Positions 33,543 to 34,641 of a stretch of DNA of 34,641 nt are shown here, one piece after another; position 1 is the stretch's first letter, and each line of letters begins with the position of its first letter. Position numbers and translations under genes: made by a program. The DNA lies in assembly GCA_001513125.1 (NCBI GenBank), contig LFSN01000067.1, forward strand, positions 986-35,626, written 5' to 3'. The DNA is from Clostridia bacterium DTU030. GTDB taxonomy: Bacteria; Bacillota; DTU030. The notes beneath the pieces were generated by a model. It was not told the origin of the DNA. It worked only from the letters and a program-made list of their open reading frames with translations, and searched no databases.

Positions 33543-33666
33543 GTTGCCGGAATAGAGGGCGATTTCGGCTGGAAGGCTGTTGAGCAGAGGGGCTGGGGGG
33601 ATCCCGGCTTTAGGTTCTAAGTTTGTCCCCTCCCTCATATAGATAGGGAAGAAGGGGGGGGTTAAG

Positions 33667-34641
33667 ATGCGGTCCTTACTCCTGGGAACCTTTGCCTTCC
33701 TGCTCTTTACAATAATTGTCCTGCCGGCCCTCCTTGTCAGGGGCTTTGATCTGGTGGGTCCGGTGCCGGAGCCCCCGCAGGAGGAGACCTTCGGCCTGAC
33801 CCTGGGGGTATACCGGGAAGAGACGGGGGAAATAGAGGAGATGTCCCTGGAAGACTATGTCCTGGGCGTGGTGGCGGCGGAAATGCCGGCCGAGTTCGAG
33901 GAGGAGGCCCTCAAAGCCCAGGCGGTGGCTGCCCGCACCTTCGCCCTGCGAAGGTTAAAGGCCTATGGCGGCCAGGGATGTGATAAACACCCGGGGGCCG
34001 ATGTCTGCACTGATCCTGCCCACTGCCAGGGCTGGCTGTCCCGGGAGGAGCAGCAGCAGAAGTGGGGGCTGGTAAACTACCCCCGCTTCCAGGAAAAACT
34101 GGCCCGGGCCGTCAATTTGACCCAGGGACTGGTCATCACCTATGACCACGAACTTATCGATGCCGCCTATCACTCTACCTGCGCCGGCCACACCGAGGAT
34201 GCCAGCCTGGTGTGGGGACAGGAGGTGCCCTACCTGGTAGGTGTACCCTGCCCCTATGACACAGCCTCGCCCCGCTACAGGGACCAGGTTTTCTATCCCC
34301 TGGCCGAGGTAGCTGCCCGCCTGGAAACCCAGGTGGCGGTGCCGGCGGCAGGGGGCCTGGGCATTGCTGTGGACATGGCCGTTTTGGAAGAGAGTGAAAC
34401 GGGCCGCATCCTCAAGCTCCAGGCGGGGGAAAAGACCTTTACTGGCAGGGAGGTCAGGGAAAGGCTGGACCTCCGGTCGACTAAATTTACATGGCAGCTG
34501 GAGGGGGAGAATTTAGTTTTTACCACCCTTGGCTATGGCCACGGGGTGGGCCTCTGCCAGTACGGGGCCAATGGCATGGCCAAGGAGGGGCGGTCTTTCC
34601 GGGAAATCCTCCAGTATTACTACAGGGGTGTTGAAATAGAG
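33667..34641 (+). CDS. spoIID: Stage II sporulation protein D (partial, runs off the window)
   Basis: A lytic transglycosylase of the engulfment machinery; with SpoIIM and SpoIIP it remodels the septal wall so the mother cell can engulf the forespore. 325 codons are visible with no stop, so only a short tail is missing. An N-terminal membrane anchor (L-L-L-G-T-F-A-F-L-L-F-T-I-I-V-L) is followed by an extracellular domain. L-E-D-Y-V-L-G-V-V-A-A-E-M-P holds the catalytic Glu, then A-V-A-A-R-T-F-A; Y-H-S-T-C-A-G-H-T-E carries the conserved His/Cys, and G-Y-G-H-G-V-G-L-C-Q-Y-G-A is the C-terminal signature. GGGGGGG precedes the ATG at 33667. It follows murA as in Bacillus, apart from the inserted T-box unit. 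A sigma-E promoter was not convincingly found. Confidence 0.95.
   Translation, partial: MRSLLLGTFAFLLFTIIVLPALLVRGFDLVGPVPEPPQEETFGLTLGVYREETGEIEEMSLEDYVLGVVAAEMPAEFEEEALKAQAVAARTFALRRLKAYGGQGCDKHPGADVCTDPAHCQGWLSREEQQQKWGLVNYPRFQEKLARAVNLTQGLVITYDHELIDAAYHSTCAGHTEDASLVWGQEVPYLVGVPCPYDTASPRYRDQVFYPLAEVAARLETQVAVPAAGGLGIAVDMAVLEESETGRILKLQAGEKTFTGREVRERLDLRSTKFTWQLEGENLVFTTLGYGHGVGLCQYGANGMAKEGRSFREILQYYYRGVEIE

Overview
The window looks like a chromosomal segment of a GC-rich, Gram-positive, spore-forming anaerobe of the Moorella / Peptococcaceae type (Clostridia in the broad sense). The reasons are spoIID and a Spo0F-like regulator (sporulation), a T-box leader, an S-layer (SLH) protein, strong GGAGG ribosome binding sites with many GTG/TTG starts, and the conserved Firmicutes gene order rho - rpmE - prfA - prmC - ywlC - ywlE - rpiB - ywlG - glyA - upp - tagO - mnaA - atpZ - murA - spoIID. 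The genus is an inference; no 16S or other decisive marker is present.

Left part (1-14.7 kb), lineage-specific genes: the end of a peptide ABC transporter (binding protein and two permeases, no ATPases in view); a convergent HD-GYP phosphodiesterase; an Nfu-type Fe-S protein; homoserine dehydrogenase; a TetR regulator with a palindrome over its own promoter; a CtpA/CtpB-type S41 protease with a peptidoglycan-binding tail; a ferritin-like protein; a large SLH protein; a soluble GAF/GAF/PAS histidine kinase next to a Spo0F-like receiver; and a lysine exporter split into two overlapping genes. Heptamer repeats lie at the 3' ends of the transporter and tetR genes and supply their stop codons.

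Middle part (14.7-31.3 kb), conserved housekeeping block: a cysteine-rich protein of unknown function, rho behind a leader with an intrinsic terminator, a LysM/M23 peptidase, rpmE, yqhQ, a single-domain ChrA, prfA, prmC, yqhV, ywlC, a small GDT1/UPF0016 transporter, an arginine-phosphatase-like gene with a large coiled-coil insertion, rpiB, ywlG, glyA, upp, dCMP deaminase, a MazG-like gene, tagO/wecA, mnaA/wecB and atpZ. Translation, nucleotide salvage, one-carbon metabolism and cell-wall precursor genes sit together here.

Right part (31.3-34.6 kb): where Bacillus-type synteny would place the F-type ATP synthase operon there is only a 358-base gap, followed by murA. After murA comes a complete T-box leader with a Leu (CTC) specifier. 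It controls no synthetase or biosynthetic gene, but a solitary 55-residue ORF with its own terminator. spoIID then runs off the window end. The T-box plus mini-gene is the most unusual unit seen here.
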